Shown one piece after another: positions 24,039 through 34,639 of a stretch of DNA of 64,000 nucleotides. The stretch's first letter is position 1; each line of letters opens with the position of its first letter. Source of the DNA: Sequoia sempervirens (lineage: Eukaryota > Streptophyta > Pinopsida > Cupressales > Cupressaceae); assembly GCA_007258455.2 (NCBI GenBank), contig VDFB02321300.1, positions 186,001-250,000 of the forward strand. The letters are read 5' to 3'. The position numbers and the translations under genes are program-made. The notes below the pieces were generated by a model. The model did not search any database and had not been told where the DNA came from. It saw only the letters and a list, made by a program, of their open reading frames with translations.

Positions 24039-24319
24039 TGTTGGTGTAATTAATATTTAATTATACTTTGCATAAGTTTGCTTAGGCTTTATTTAATTCC
24101 TAAGTTATAGGTTCTTATCTTTATCTTGTTGAGCTATCTTGTTGCTCAAGATAAGATTAGGTTTATGCATCTTTTCTTTTATAAAGAAAATCATTATCTT
24201 GTAATTATTGAATTCTCGAATAATAATTATTTGCACATCTTCTTGCAAATCTTTGTTTTTTGTTTTTCTCTTATGTGGAAGGATATTTTGGTTTGCAAAT
24301 CTAATCTTGGTTTCTAATA
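24039..24319 (+). repeat. 3' LTR of the nested element (281 bp)
   Basis: It starts right after the G-run polypurine tract at 24030-24038 and ends TTTCTAATA. After it the Ty3 sequence resumes ('gatatacatagaccc'). Confidence 0.92.
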
Positions 24320-25655
24320 GTAGATATACATAGACCCATTTCTGTCACATTCTGCTAACATGATTGTTGATCCCATTGATTATGTTATCCAACCTGAGGC
24401 CTATGCAAATATGCTCACGATAACTTCCATTGTTCCACCCACACCTAGTTCGCCGAATGTTACATTTACATCACAAGATTTTCCCTTGAACAACAAACCT
24501 TCACCTCTCTACATTCCCACTCGTTTCAATGGTAACATTGTGACATGAGTCTTGATAGACCCCGCAAGTCATGTGAATGTTATTACTGAAGAAACATTAG
24601 TATTAAATCACTAACAAAGGAAAAGTATGAAGGAACAAAATCCACCATTCGTACTCGTGATGGTATGAGTCTTAAACCCTATGGCTTGATCACTTTGTCT
24701 GTCCTGGTTGGACCTAGGACTGTTGACACAGTCTTCAACATAATCTCGGAGCCGGATTTGTTCAAGGTGAAGCTAGTCATTCCTTGGCTAGTTTCCATGA
24801 ATGGGGTCACCTCCATTATTCATAAGTGTTTAGAGTTTTCCCATGAGGGTGTCATGCATGTAGTGCATGATATTGGATATCAGCCTTTGGTATCTCATGG
24901 TGGATATTCTTTGGATCACTTTTGGCCCTACTCGGTTGGTCCACTCCCTCCGAGAACGGACCTACCTTATAAGAACTATGTGAAGTACAAAATTGGGGGC
25001 AAAGAGGCGCCAAAGCTAACCCTTCCTGTGACAGAGCAACTGGTCGCCTCCTCTTCCAAGAAAGAGTTCAGGAGAAGTCCTCGTCAACTCCCTCTCCTTC
25101 CTGCAAAGGCAAAGAGAAGGCTATACCATCCACTCCCTCTTCCCCAAAGAAAGAGGAGAAGCCTATGACGGCTCCCTCTCCTCCTCACAAAGGTAAAGAT
25201 AAAGCAACTCTTTCTCAGACTACCTTGTCCTCTTCCCTTTCCTGGGAAGAGTAATGGATGAGTAGACCCAGTGGCTACCCACTAAATCTGATGATCCCTC
25301 CTTGGCGTAGGCCCAATATTAGGATCGTGGATCTCCCTAATGAATTTCTTGGACCATGGTATTACTCATACGACAGAAAGAAAGGTTCTCGCAAAGAATT
25401 TGATCTATGGCCTCCTACCACTCTTGCTTCTAGGGCAGTGAACGAAAAGAGGCATGCTATTGAGGCTCTCGAGTTGACTCTTCATGTCACTCCCCAACAT
25501 GATCCCCCTACTCCTGTACATGAACTTGTTCCTCCGCTTGAGTCTGTCATAGTGGACATTCCTATGGTTGAGCAAGAACCTCCCGTCCCTTCGCATGCTC
25601 CAGCTTCTAACTCCAAGAGTCATAAAAATTGCCTTGCATGTGAATGCAAGCTCCA

Positions 25656-26460
25656 ACGAAAGGCTCTCCTAGTCGAGCAGGCCGCCTCACAACAAAAGGA
25701 GGAAGCAACAACCTCTCCTGTCTCAGGACCTCCTGCAATATTTTCTTCCTCCCTTCCTTTTGCCTCTCTCTAGTCTGGTCCACTCCTATCTTCCATTGCG
25801 AGCACGAATGCACCTAACCCTAAACGGGTACAGGTGTTTATCGCTCCTTCGACGGAGTTGTCTTTGCTGATGTCCATCCTGGACATCCAGCCCTTCCTGA
25901 AGCCTGCAGATATGGTTAACACTTTGGTCGTATCTGCCGCGGTTATTTCTTCCTCTTCCTCTGCACCCCTAGCTTCGTCTGTGGGGAGTTCATCTCCTCC
26001 CATGAAGAAAGAGGCAGAGGTTGATCCTTCTAGCAACAAAGGACGTAAGAGGAGTCCACCTTCTTCACAAGGTGGTCCTGTGATGACTTGTTTTGTCCTT
26101 GTGATAGAACCAGTTCTAGCTTCTACTGAGTTCATCACGACTCATGAGTCATTCAGTGACCTTAGCGGTGAACCTTAGGTGTAGCCTGCACTGTCTGCTG
26201 AGAACAGGCATGATGCTCCTATGGGATGCATGTTTAATTCCATGGATGAAGTCCTGGCCCTGTCGACAATCTTCGTGAAATCGCTAACTTTGAATCCATA
26301 GGAGCTCGGTGGAGAGGACCTCGAGGGCCCTCTTCCTTGGACCTTGTTGCGGGAGGGTCGAATACTCCTCCTCTTAACATTCCACCCTTACAGGATTGTC
26401 CTCCTTCCCCTTATGAGGATTTAGACTGGGAAGCAGACAATCTCTTGGCTGATTAGTGTT
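25656..26460 (+). pseudogene. Ser/Pro-rich C-terminal part of the Ty3 gag-protease region, copy 1
   Basis: Single-copy continuation after the duplicated modules. The open pieces are 25258-25773 and 25834-26178, separated by a TAG at 25771-25773 (a CAG in copy 2, where 45705-46445 is one open frame). The product is low-complexity (SSSSAPLASSVGSSSPP, RKRSPPSSQGG). No polymerase motif appears after it. The remaining 26460-27230 holds no recognisable domain. Confidence 0.6.
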
Positions 26461-27231
26461 AGGAGGAGGCCCCTTTTCTTGATCCTGTGTGTGTGGGTGT
26501 TTTGTGATGTGTTCCCCTATACTCATGCTTTGTGTGACCAGATGACCCTCGTCACCCCCGTTGGTGCTTGGATATAGGCATGGTTTTTGTGTCGTAAACC
26601 TTATTCTATTTGTATCATCATTCTTCCATGTTTGTGATTGATTTTCGATAAATTGGGGACGATGCAAAGTGTTGGGGGCATTAAGGCTCCTCTTCCATGT
26701 TGACCCAATTTTTTTATTTTTAATTTGTCTTCTCGTGCATTCCTCACATGGCCTATTATAGTAGGGGGTTGATGACAGTTCATTTATATACTATTATTAT
26801 ACATACTTATATATATTTATGAGTAGTTCTGACCTCAAAATATTAGGCTACCCTTGTGTCCTATGTTTGTGTTTTCTTTCTTTTCTCTTCCTTTAGCTTT
26901 TTCTCTTCTTTGCTTGAGTTGTCCCTTTCATGTGTCACAATGCCTTTCTTTAACACTTTGACTTCCAGAAAATGCATTCCTTTCCAATGAATCTTTTCTT
27001 GAAATTCTTCACAAACTTTACCTTAGAATCCCATTCTCAACACGGAATCCTAACGGAATGTGTTTCCTTCATCACGGGTTCGTAAAGAAAGCACTTGAGG
27101 ATCTTCCTCTGAAGTGGGAACTGCTTTTACTACCCCTCATGTGGGGGCATGTCCTTCCTTTTGAATTCCTTGATGAAGTGAACATCTTTCGAAAGGAATC
27201 CTTGATGACAAATCGCTCTAAGAAGAACCCC

Positions 27232-27895
27232 TGCTTTTGGATTGTGTGTCCCTTGAGTGGACCCCCTTTCTTCTTCACAGTGGGTTCCTAAGGGACCCTT
27301 CTTTCGAAGCCTTTACGATAAATGGATTCTTTCACATCTAGCCTTGGGGCAGCTCAACTAGGCTCATTCCATTCGCCCTTTCGTTTCTAGCTTGGGGGAA
27401 GCCTGACTAGACCTTACCTTTCAAACAACGCATCCCTTGAGTGGACCCCTCTCCTTTTGAAGGGTTCCCGAGGGACCCCTTTGAAAGTTTTACTTATTGA
27501 CGGTTTACGTGACCGACCATTTTTGACATGTTATATCTGCTAGTAGACGTGTCGTCACCTTTGACATGTTCTATATGTGGGTAGATGTTTGGCCGCTTCT
27601 TGACTCTGCAGAGTCTATTTTCTCAGGTTCCTCCATGAGAGAGATCTTGGGGGATACCTCCCTACAAGACTAAGAATTTGTAGGGTGCTTTCCTTAGAGC
27701 TTCCTCCATGCGAGAGATCTTGTGGGTGGCTCCCCTATAGGACCGAGTACTTGTAGGGCACTTCTTTCTGTATTTTTCATGCTTTAGTTCATGGAGAATA
27801 CCTTCCCTACAGGACCAAGTACCTGTAGGGTGCTTCCTTCATGCGGGAGATCTTGGGGGTTGCCTCCTTACAGGTTTGTGAGCTTGTAACATGCT
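27232..27895 (+). repeat. Tandem repeats in the 3' non-coding part of the Ty3 element, copy 1
   Basis: 'tcccttgagtggacccc' followed by 'aagggaccc' occurs near 27247 and 27430. From about 27628, 'cctccatgagagagatcttg' and 'ctacaggaccaagtacctgt' variants recur three to four times with roughly 65-90 bp spacing. Variable tandem repeats before the 3' LTR are a known habit of Tat-lineage elements. Confidence 0.65.
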
Positions 27896-28079
27896 TAGTT
27901 GTTCCAACTTCATAGTTCTAAGTAGCTATGAAGTCCTTTGCTTTTCATGCACCTTCATGTATATCAAACCGAGTACTACTTCCTCAATGGTTTAGGTATA
28001 CTTTTCTAACCCTACTCTCTTCTTGATCTACTTTACTGAGCACTCATCGGTACTCGTGCTTGCTAAAGTGGGGGAAAAA

Positions 28080-29308
28080 TGTATAAGAGCGAATTTGCAC
28101 CCTATGTGCAGTTCCCCTTTTTTCCTTTATCCACCTTAGAAAAGCATTTTCAGAGGCTTAATTCCACTTAAGCCCATTGATGGCAGTCCACTTGGCACTT
28201 GTTTTGTGTGTCGGTAGGGGCGTTTCTGTTGGGGATGCTCGCATGACACACTTACATTCCTAGCAGATTTCTATGGCTGAACTTGTAGAGGCGTTACTCT
28301 TCTCATTGGCAGTGAAGTTGTAACACCTCCTTCGACTGACCAACTCGAATATGGTCATTTTCTTCCCTCATTTTTCATATTCAGTCCTTCAACTTGCATT
28401 TCAATCTTGGATCACATCAAGCTACCATTCTGGCACTCTCACATTCACTCTCAAGCTCATTTTCACTCACTCCAAGCATCCAATCATTCCATTGCAGTAA
28501 AAGCTCCACTCTGTCACTTCGGTAGAGCACGTTTGCGACCACGCCATTGCAACAGAGGCCCGAGTTCCTCTCATTTCTCCCCCAAGCAGCCTTGAGTGCT
28601 CTTGGCAGAGGTGGTAAGTTTCCCTATCCTCTCCTCTATCACTTGGTTGAGTAGCATAGTACTGACTGTTTTGCAGTGTTTGTATTCTTGTTACTTTATC
28701 GTTTCTTTATCTTGTTTCCTTGGTTGTTTGTGGAGGTGGAAACACCTAAACAGGGGTCTGACTGAGGCAGGCCCCTATACAACCACCCAAAATTTTCCCT
28801 CTTTCTATGTGCAAGTGAGTGTGCTTCTCGAAAGATCAACTGGTGAACGAATTCTTTGGTGAGATCCTTCTTACCCTTCTTACACTCGCACTTCTACTTT
28901 ACAATATTAGAGAATACTTTGTTTACTTGCTAGTGTCATTTTGCCCTTTAAGTTGAGTAGCTAGGCTAGCAATCATTTTGGTGAGTTTAACCTTGTCTTT
29001 GTTGTTGTCTGACCATACAGACTACAACGTACTTTAGAGACGCCAACGCATTGTGTTGTCATCTAGAGTCTGCGTTGACGTCCTTGGGTAAAGAGCTCCC
29101 TAAGGCGCAGAGTTGAACCTAAAAAATGACTCGCCTAGCCCCACCTTGCAACTCGGTATTGTAGAGTGATTGTAGGAAATCATAGTCCTCATCATTCCCA
29201 TCCTCATACTCTAAACATCGCACTTAGTTGAGGTAAGTTAGGGCAGCGTCTCGCATCTTGACCCTCTGTGACCTGGGGTCTTGCACACGGTGGTCCCCCT
29301 GTCTTACA
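28080..29308 (+). repeat. 3' LTR of the Ty3 element, copy 1 (1229 bp)
   Basis: Begins TGTATAAGAGCGAATTTGC after the polypurine tract and ends GTCTTACA, followed by the target duplication ATACC. It differs from its copy-2 counterpart at 48351 at about nine of the first ~145 positions, while the two 5' LTRs are almost the same. Confidence 0.92.
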
Positions 29309-29600
29309 ATACCTTTAATTGTTATTTTGTTGGTTGTTCTTCTTTGTTGACTTCCTCTAAGGGGGCCTCTTTTTGTGCTTTTTTCTTCTTCCTTTTATGC
29401 TCCTTCTCTACACTCATCTAGAGGAGTGTCTTTGAGGCTTCCTCTACTGATGGGTCTCCCTATAGTGGGGTGGGGGGTATTTTCCTTTTGACTTTCCTTG
29501 TGTTCCCTTCAAGTTGAGTTGATTCCTTTGGAGGTGTTCCTATTTGTAATCTCCATTACCTTCGTGGAGTAGAAGTGGTGCTTTGTTCCTCTAACTCCAC
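29309..29600 (-). pseudogene. Decayed charged coding relic, upstream half
   Basis: Minus-strand continuation of the relic at 15931-16578. Pieces such as GDPSVEEASKTLL, MSVEKEHKRKKKKAQKEAPL and EEVNKEEQPTK are readable through TAG/TAA stops. The reading frame runs in register through the ATACC site when the LTR element is removed. Confidence 0.5.
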
Positions 29601-29915
29601 TTTTTCAATCCCTCATCTTGCATGTAATTTCTCTTTATACTTTTTTAAAAAACTTTCATATTAAAGTACAATCTTTTTTTAATCCTTAAAAATTAAATAA
29701 TAAAAATCTATAAAATGAGAACATTTTATTGACAAACCTTAAACCATAATTTTCTCTCTTCACCTAATCTAGTTAGTATCATGTTAATTTTATGTGAGAT
29801 TCTACAATGTGGCATGAAGTGGCAAATTGAAGCCTTAACCCATAGGTGACAAACTACCTAACGTTTTGAAGAAGCTCAATTGAAGGTGTAGGTAGATTTT
29901 AACCTAACATGTAAT

Positions 29916-30260
29916 TGTTAGGAATAGGACCACAAAGCAATATACAATAAAAATGAATGCACAAATAAAAATAAAAATAAGAAAAAACACAAAGATGGAT
30001 ATATACGTGTGGTTCGCCAATATGGGCTATGTCCATGGAGAAACAACTAGTCCTTTTATCCTGTCCAACAAAATGAAGGGATACAACCTACAACACATAT
30101 GTTGTAATTTCTTCTTCACTCTCAAAGTCTCCTCACACAATACAATTCAATAGACAGTCGTAGTACAATGCCCTCATAAAAATAAGTTTTTCTTCTAAAA
30201 CAAGAAAAGCTGACATAATCTCTACTATCAAATTTGTTACCTAATGATGAACAATCCAAA
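29916..30260 (-). repeat. Possible minus-strand LTR fragment
   Basis: Starts TGTTAGGAATAGGACC and contains 'gtggttcgccaatatgggct' and 'atgtccatgg', a phrase typical of antisense copia-type LTRs in plants. The other end was not located. It is present in copy 2 from 50154. Confidence 0.35.
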
Positions 30261-30264
30261 TTTA

Positions 30265-30367
30265 CAATGAATATATATACATATACATATATATATATAT
30301 ATATACATATACATATGTATACATATACATACATGTATATACAGAGATGCATATATATGCATATACG
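30265..30367. repeat. TA/TATACA microsatellite, copy 1
   Basis: Runs of 'atatatacatatacatat'. Length and pattern differ from the copy-2 tract at 50505-50650. Confidence 0.8.
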
Positions 30368-31584
30368 TGTATAGGAAAAAGTATCCCTTTTTCACACTTA
30401 ATTTGGGAATAATTAATATTAAAATGAGCTTAATTATTCCTTGATTTAGTGTTGCAATGTGTTTTACATGTTCACATTAAGTTTAGGGCCCTATTTAATA
30501 AAATGGACTTAATGGTGCCTTATTTAGGGTGTTATAAAGTGTTTCTTTACACTTTCACACTAATCTAGGGCTTTATTCATTAATTGAGGTTTAATTTGCC
30601 TTAATTGGCCCCTTTAATTCAAGTTCAAGCCTAATTAATTGTAGATTATGAGGGATAAAACCCGACATTCATAAATGATATTACACAACACTTAATTTTA
30701 CAAGGTGTGTCCTAGGCTAGTGACTTAGAACCCATTCACCACCTGGCGAATGGGTCCTCACTAGATCCTAGGACCCTAATTTTACATATCATTTCATAAT
30801 CCCCGAAATGTGTTCTAGCTAAGTATGTTAGGACCCATTCACCACATGGCGAATGGGTCCTCACTTAACCCTAGGACCCCCCTTGGAATATGTTTTTGGC
30901 GGTATTTTAATGATTTAAAATCCTAGATTTGATGTCAGCTTGTGTTATTTGAATTTTGGGAATTAATAGTAAGATATGTATAAATATAAGGTTATTTCAC
31001 TATGTTTCATAACTAAGACTTTCATGAGATCAAGCAATTTTCACAAGAGCATTATAGAGTATTCAAGAACATTCAAGAAGGCATTCAAAGGCAGATTATT
31101 GAAGGATTATTGCAACAATCAAAGATCATATCATCATGTCAAAGGCATAATACATCATGCATGTTGTTGAGCTAATGTGATGATGTAGCATTGGTGACAA
31201 GTTCAAGTGTTCAAAGCTATTATCTTATGTCAAGTTCATGATCAAGATCTACACTCATTGAGGCCATTTCATGCTAAGTTTCAAACTTGTACTCCAAGGT
31301 TTCAACAAGGTTTGGTGAGTTGTTACACATTGTTGTTCATTCATCATTCCTTTATGCATTGTTTCATTTCAAGGTTTAATTACCAAAACAGGGTTTGACC
31401 AAGGCAAACCCCTATTCTCTAACAAAACAACATTTTTCTTCTCCTTTGATGTGTGATTGTAGGTTTTAGGTTGAAGATCATTTGGAGAGAAAAATTGGAG
31501 AAAGTTGCAAAGTTGTTAAAGTTGTCACCTTTCTTGCAAGATCATGGAAATTGAGCTACAAAATTTATATTCGGGTTTCTAACA
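30368..31584 (+). repeat. Solo-LTR-like block related to the Ty3 LTRs, copy 1
   Basis: Starts TGTATAGGAAAAAG and ends GGTTTCTAACA, 1.2 kb apart. It shares the start TGTATA with the Ty3 LTR. It also shares an R/U5-like order: a small GGT...ACC hairpin, AAAAC, a hairpin GGGTTTG-accaagg-CAAACCC (31391-31411), CCCCTAT, and later a 'gaagatcatttgg' phrase (Ty3 LTR: 'gaagatcaactgg'). No clean target duplication was found and no internal region follows, so a solo LTR is inferred. Confidence 0.5.
30706..30885. repeat. Two ~105 bp-spaced repeats each containing a strong hairpin
   Basis: GAACCCATTCACC...GGCGAATGGGTCC at 30728-30755 and GGACCCATTCACC-acat-GGCGAATGGGTCC at 30831-30860. Each is followed by 'tcact' and 'cctaggaccc'. 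The second stem has 13 pairs with one mismatch. Confidence 0.7.
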
Positions 31585-32319
31585 GTCTTCGACTAGGATT
31601 TGGTAGTGCAAACATTGAAGAATAGAGCCCATAAATTGATTTTCCAGAACCCTAGCCATGACCCAATCCTCAGTGAGGCCCCAAAAAGTACTTTTTGCAA
31701 CAGATACACAACATTTGACCCTCTTAAAACCTGCCTTTTGATTGCTATATTGGTTAGGTTTAATTTTTGATATTCATTTATGCATATACCCCTCATAATT
31801 GAGTGTAACACAGCAAAATTAGGTGCATCATTTTGTTAATCCATTTTGGTGCACCTCTTTTTCTTTGTTTCAATATATATATATAATGTGGCTTTCGGGA
31901 CCATTGCTCCCAAACTCTTATTGGAGCACATGATCCTTAGACCCCACGGTGTGCTTAAATGGGCTCCATAACCAATAGTAATTCCTTTACCATTAAGTTT
32001 CAAATATGTCTTTCAATGTTGATATGATATCCTAACATACAAATGAAATGAAATAAACGTTTTTAATAACGTCCATGACACCAAGTAGTATATTGGAATG
32101 CACATATAAGCCCAATCTAGTAGGTTGCCCAAATTATTTTTGATTGGCATCCATTTCCTCTTTTATCTTGGATCTTTTGCTATGAATCTATATCAAATAG
32201 TCTACTTTTGTTAGCCTTTCTCTTCAAACAAGGTAAACAAGATCGGTCAAAATTTAAAATATCAATGTTGTTGATATGAATATCTTTGTAAGTAGGGCAT
32301 TCTATGGGATAGTTTCATT
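31585..32319. other. Intergenic part of duplication copy 1, nothing recognised
   Basis: A 72-codon minus frame (31593-31811) lacks motifs and is also present, diverged, in copy 2 at 51879. Confidence 0.4.
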
Positions 32320-33800
32320 ATGTTTCAAGTAATCCCAAAATGCAAAAACAACATATTCTATTTGGTCACTCTTCTCTAGGCATTGTCCATTTTCTTGTCT
32401 CACACCTTAGATGATTGAAGCTAGTTCTTAGCTAAGTTACTAACAATTTTTCTTTCTATTTTATTTCCACTCCTAAGTAGTCTTTTTTCTTGTGGTCATA
32501 TGTAGGATTGGATTGTTTGACATACTATTCCCTTTTTCTCTTGAGCTTCTTTAACCACATGGTTGCCTTGACTTTCTCTCTCACATATCTTTTGATTTCT
32601 ACATTTATGTTTGGACACTTTTGCATGCTAATATCTCATTTACTCCATGCTTGGAATCTTAGTTCATCCACATGCTCTTCCTTATATCTAACTTTTCCTC
32701 CATTATTATTTTGGTCTCACAATGTAGTTCCATGCTCTCTGTTCTCTTTGAGTAACTTAACATTTGGACCAAAGTCAATGCATCTAATGGAAAGGCACTA
32801 ACATCATCTAAAATGATCTCATATGGGACCTAAGTTTATTATTTTCAAATTGTTTGTTATTAGATGATGGTGTAACCTCTCTATTTGCCTCCATTTCAAT
32901 TTTGATGTTTTGCTACGCAAACTTCACACTTATATAACACCACTTATGTAACAAGCAACCCAAATAGGGTATTCTTAGTTCTCCAATTCCATAATTTAGT
33001 CTTTTTATATCTATTTTACAATAGGTAGAAAGCTTTCATCCAAACTTGTATCATTTTTGTCATAGGAGTCTTCCAACTAAGCTTTTGTTGTGAAAATTAA
33101 GGAGCTAAGATATATACATTTACTACTTGCAAGAGACTTCCTTCAAATATGAAGTTTATTTGTTTCTTTTTTCTTTTCAAGGTAAAAGATTGTGACTTTG
33201 GTTTTGTCAATATTCAATTCCATCCCTACTTCTTTACAATACAATTCAAGAGCTCTCAAGCACTCTCTCAAGTGATTTGTTGAAGATAAGGTCATCCACG
33301 TTTAAAAGCAACTTTTATATAGCTAGCCAAGTGAAGACCTCTACCACCAAACTTGTCTACCCACTTCTCTTAACTTGTCAATGTATAGTCCAAACAAAGT
33401 AAGGGATAGAAAACATCCTTGCTTGACCCCAATGTCGCTCTCGAAACATTCTAATAATTCTTGCCATGTCCTAATTTCAACTCACAATCTATGAATAGTT
33501 GCATTATACATCTCCAAAATTCCCAACTCTTCCATTCCACCCTAGAGTTTGCTTCTAGCACAATGTTAAATGCCTTTATGAAATCAACAAAAGAACACAA
33601 AACTTCTTCCCCTTGTTTATCCCATACCTTCTCTTTCAAATGTCTAAGACTAATGCAATAATCAATTTAGAGTGCTTTGTCCTAAAACCCACTTGCCCTT
33701 TCACCCTCTTTCCTTCATTTTATGCCCAATTGCTAATTCTACACTCTACCATACTCCCAAAGAGTTTACTAAAAAGATGATTAATAGTTGAAAATTTAAC
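32320..33800 (-). pseudogene. Non-LTR retrotransposon (LINE) reverse transcriptase relic, copy 1
   Basis: Read on the minus strand, RT motifs appear in order through several frameshifts and stops: KEKVWDKQGEEVLCSFVDFI with KAFN (motif A, about 33500-33640), GVKQGCFLSLTLFGLYIDKL (motif B, about 33380-33440), VDDLIFN (motif C), then ELYCKEVGMELNIDKTKVT. C-terminal pieces can be followed to about 32320. The element has no intact frame and is 5' truncated near 33800. The same relic is in copy 2. Confidence 0.8.
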
Positions 33801-33876
33801 ATATAAATATATAGTTTTTGATAATATAAGGCCTTAACTTTAAATTTAAACATTTAACTTCTCAAGTAAACTTGTG

Positions 33877-34130
33877 TATATACTTCCTAGTGAGTCATTA
33901 AAAATACATAAAGACATGCATGCCTTGCTCTAAACCATAGAGTTTTGAAGTGATTTTAATTTAAGGCAAATATTAAATTAAAATATTAACATAAATTCAG
34001 TCATATACTTCCTAGTGAGTCATTAAAAATACATAAAAAATGCATGCCTTGCTTTAAAACATAGTCTTTAAGTGATTTTAATTTAAGACAAATATTAAAT
34101 TAAAATATTAACAAAAATCCAGCCACATTT
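33877..34130. repeat. 127 bp tandem repeat, two copies
   Basis: 'tatacttcctagtgagtcat' starts at 33877 and again at 34004. The unit runs through 'gtgattttaatttaag' and 'aaatattaaattaaaatatt'. Copy 2 of the large duplication has it at 54190 and 54313. Confidence 0.85.
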
Positions 34131-34216
34131 TGATGATGTTGGGTTTTTTATATTTAAATTAAAATTAATTTTCAATAGACTTTTAGCAATTGATATTCTC
34201 ATTAATAAACTGATTA

Positions 34217-34589
34217 GGGGAGAGGACCTGAGCATGTTTCAATAGTTGTGATAGTAGTTGTTTTTATTGATGATAACTACCCATAATTAAACAAAATGTA
34301 TTCATTTGATCTAAAAAACAGCCAATCATGTGATTCCACATCAGCGCTCAATAAAACATGCTTGAATTCACAAGTATTGGTCTCACTTTTTTTTTGGGGC
34401 CTTTTTGGACACCTTGACAAAAAGCATGCTGATGTGACATCATATTTGATGATGTGGCCCTGAAACCTTAGTTATAAGTAGGGGTCTTGCCAAGTAAGTT
34501 GCTGTAAAAAATTGGGAGTGATTTGAAATTTCCACATAGGATAATTAGAAGCACGAAGTTAGGGTGCACAACTACTGGGTCCTCTCCCC
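34217..34589. mobile_element. 373 bp MITE with GGGGAGAGGACC termini
   Basis: Perfect 12 bp terminal inverted repeats GGGGAGAGGACC / GGTCCTCTCCCC, flanked by TA at 34215-34216 and 34590-34591. Copy 2 has the unoccupied site with a single TA at 54525-54526 ('ctgattagatgg'), which proves insertion or clean excision. It has no coding capacity. TA target duplication suits the Tc1/mariner (Stowaway) group, but the termini are not the usual CTCCCTC type. Confidence 0.9.
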
Positions 34590-34639
34590 TAGATGGTTTT
34601 TTACTGTAAGAAAATAAAATTTCTTCCTAGTGGCTCTTC

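Larger units (their letters stand above)
21601..24319 (+). mobile_element. Nested non-coding LTR element, 2.7 kb (TRIM/LARD-like)
   Basis: The LTRs are 21601-21882 and 24039-24319. The primer site TGGTATCAGAGCC immediately follows the 5' LTR and matches the standard initiator-Met tRNA site of plant retrotransposons. A polypurine tract ATGGGGGGG abuts the 3' LTR. The 2.16 kb interior has no gag, RT or integrase motifs, only a short GC-rich segment (about 22380-22700). It is inserted in module B of the Ty3 element. Copy 2 shows the unoccupied site at about 44599. The last dinucleotide of the 3' LTR is TA instead of CA, and the target duplication is no longer clean. Confidence 0.9.
21184..25655 (+). 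pseudogene. gag zinc knuckle / protease module B, copy 1, split by the nested LTR element
   Basis: This is the second tandem module. Its first part ends at 21600 with an intact knuckle YCQYHHVNGHDTERC. The frame is then interrupted by 21601-24319 and resumes at 24320 with the protease part, then YGLITLSVLVGPRTVDTVFN and the Pro-rich tail. A TGA ends the protease piece at 24546. Modules A and B look roughly 85 percent alike, so the duplication is older than the split between the two large copies, which share it. Confidence 0.75.
16584..29308 (+). mobile_element. Ty3/gypsy-type (Tat-like) gag-protease LTR retrotransposon, copy 1, with nested insertion
   Basis: The element has TG...CA LTRs at 16584-17840 and 28080-29308. 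Perfect 5 bp target duplications ATACC flank it at 16579-16583 and 29309-29313. A candidate primer-binding site directly follows the 5' LTR, and a polypurine tract (AGTGGGGGAAAAA) directly precedes the 3' LTR. Total length is 12.7 kb, or about 10.0 kb without the nested element. It encodes only gag and a protease-like region. No reverse transcriptase (YxDD), RNase H or integrase motif was found, so it would depend on proteins from another element. The zinc-knuckle style (YCQYHHVNGHDTERC) and the retropepsin-associated region resemble the Tat lineage (Ogre/Retand). Coding parts carry many stops, so the element is dead. Confidence 0.9.

Noticed and set aside
29953..30153. 66-codon open frame conserved in both large copies
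   Set aside because: It lies in a probable antisense LTR fragment; conservation follows from the recent duplication or allelism, not from coding constraint.
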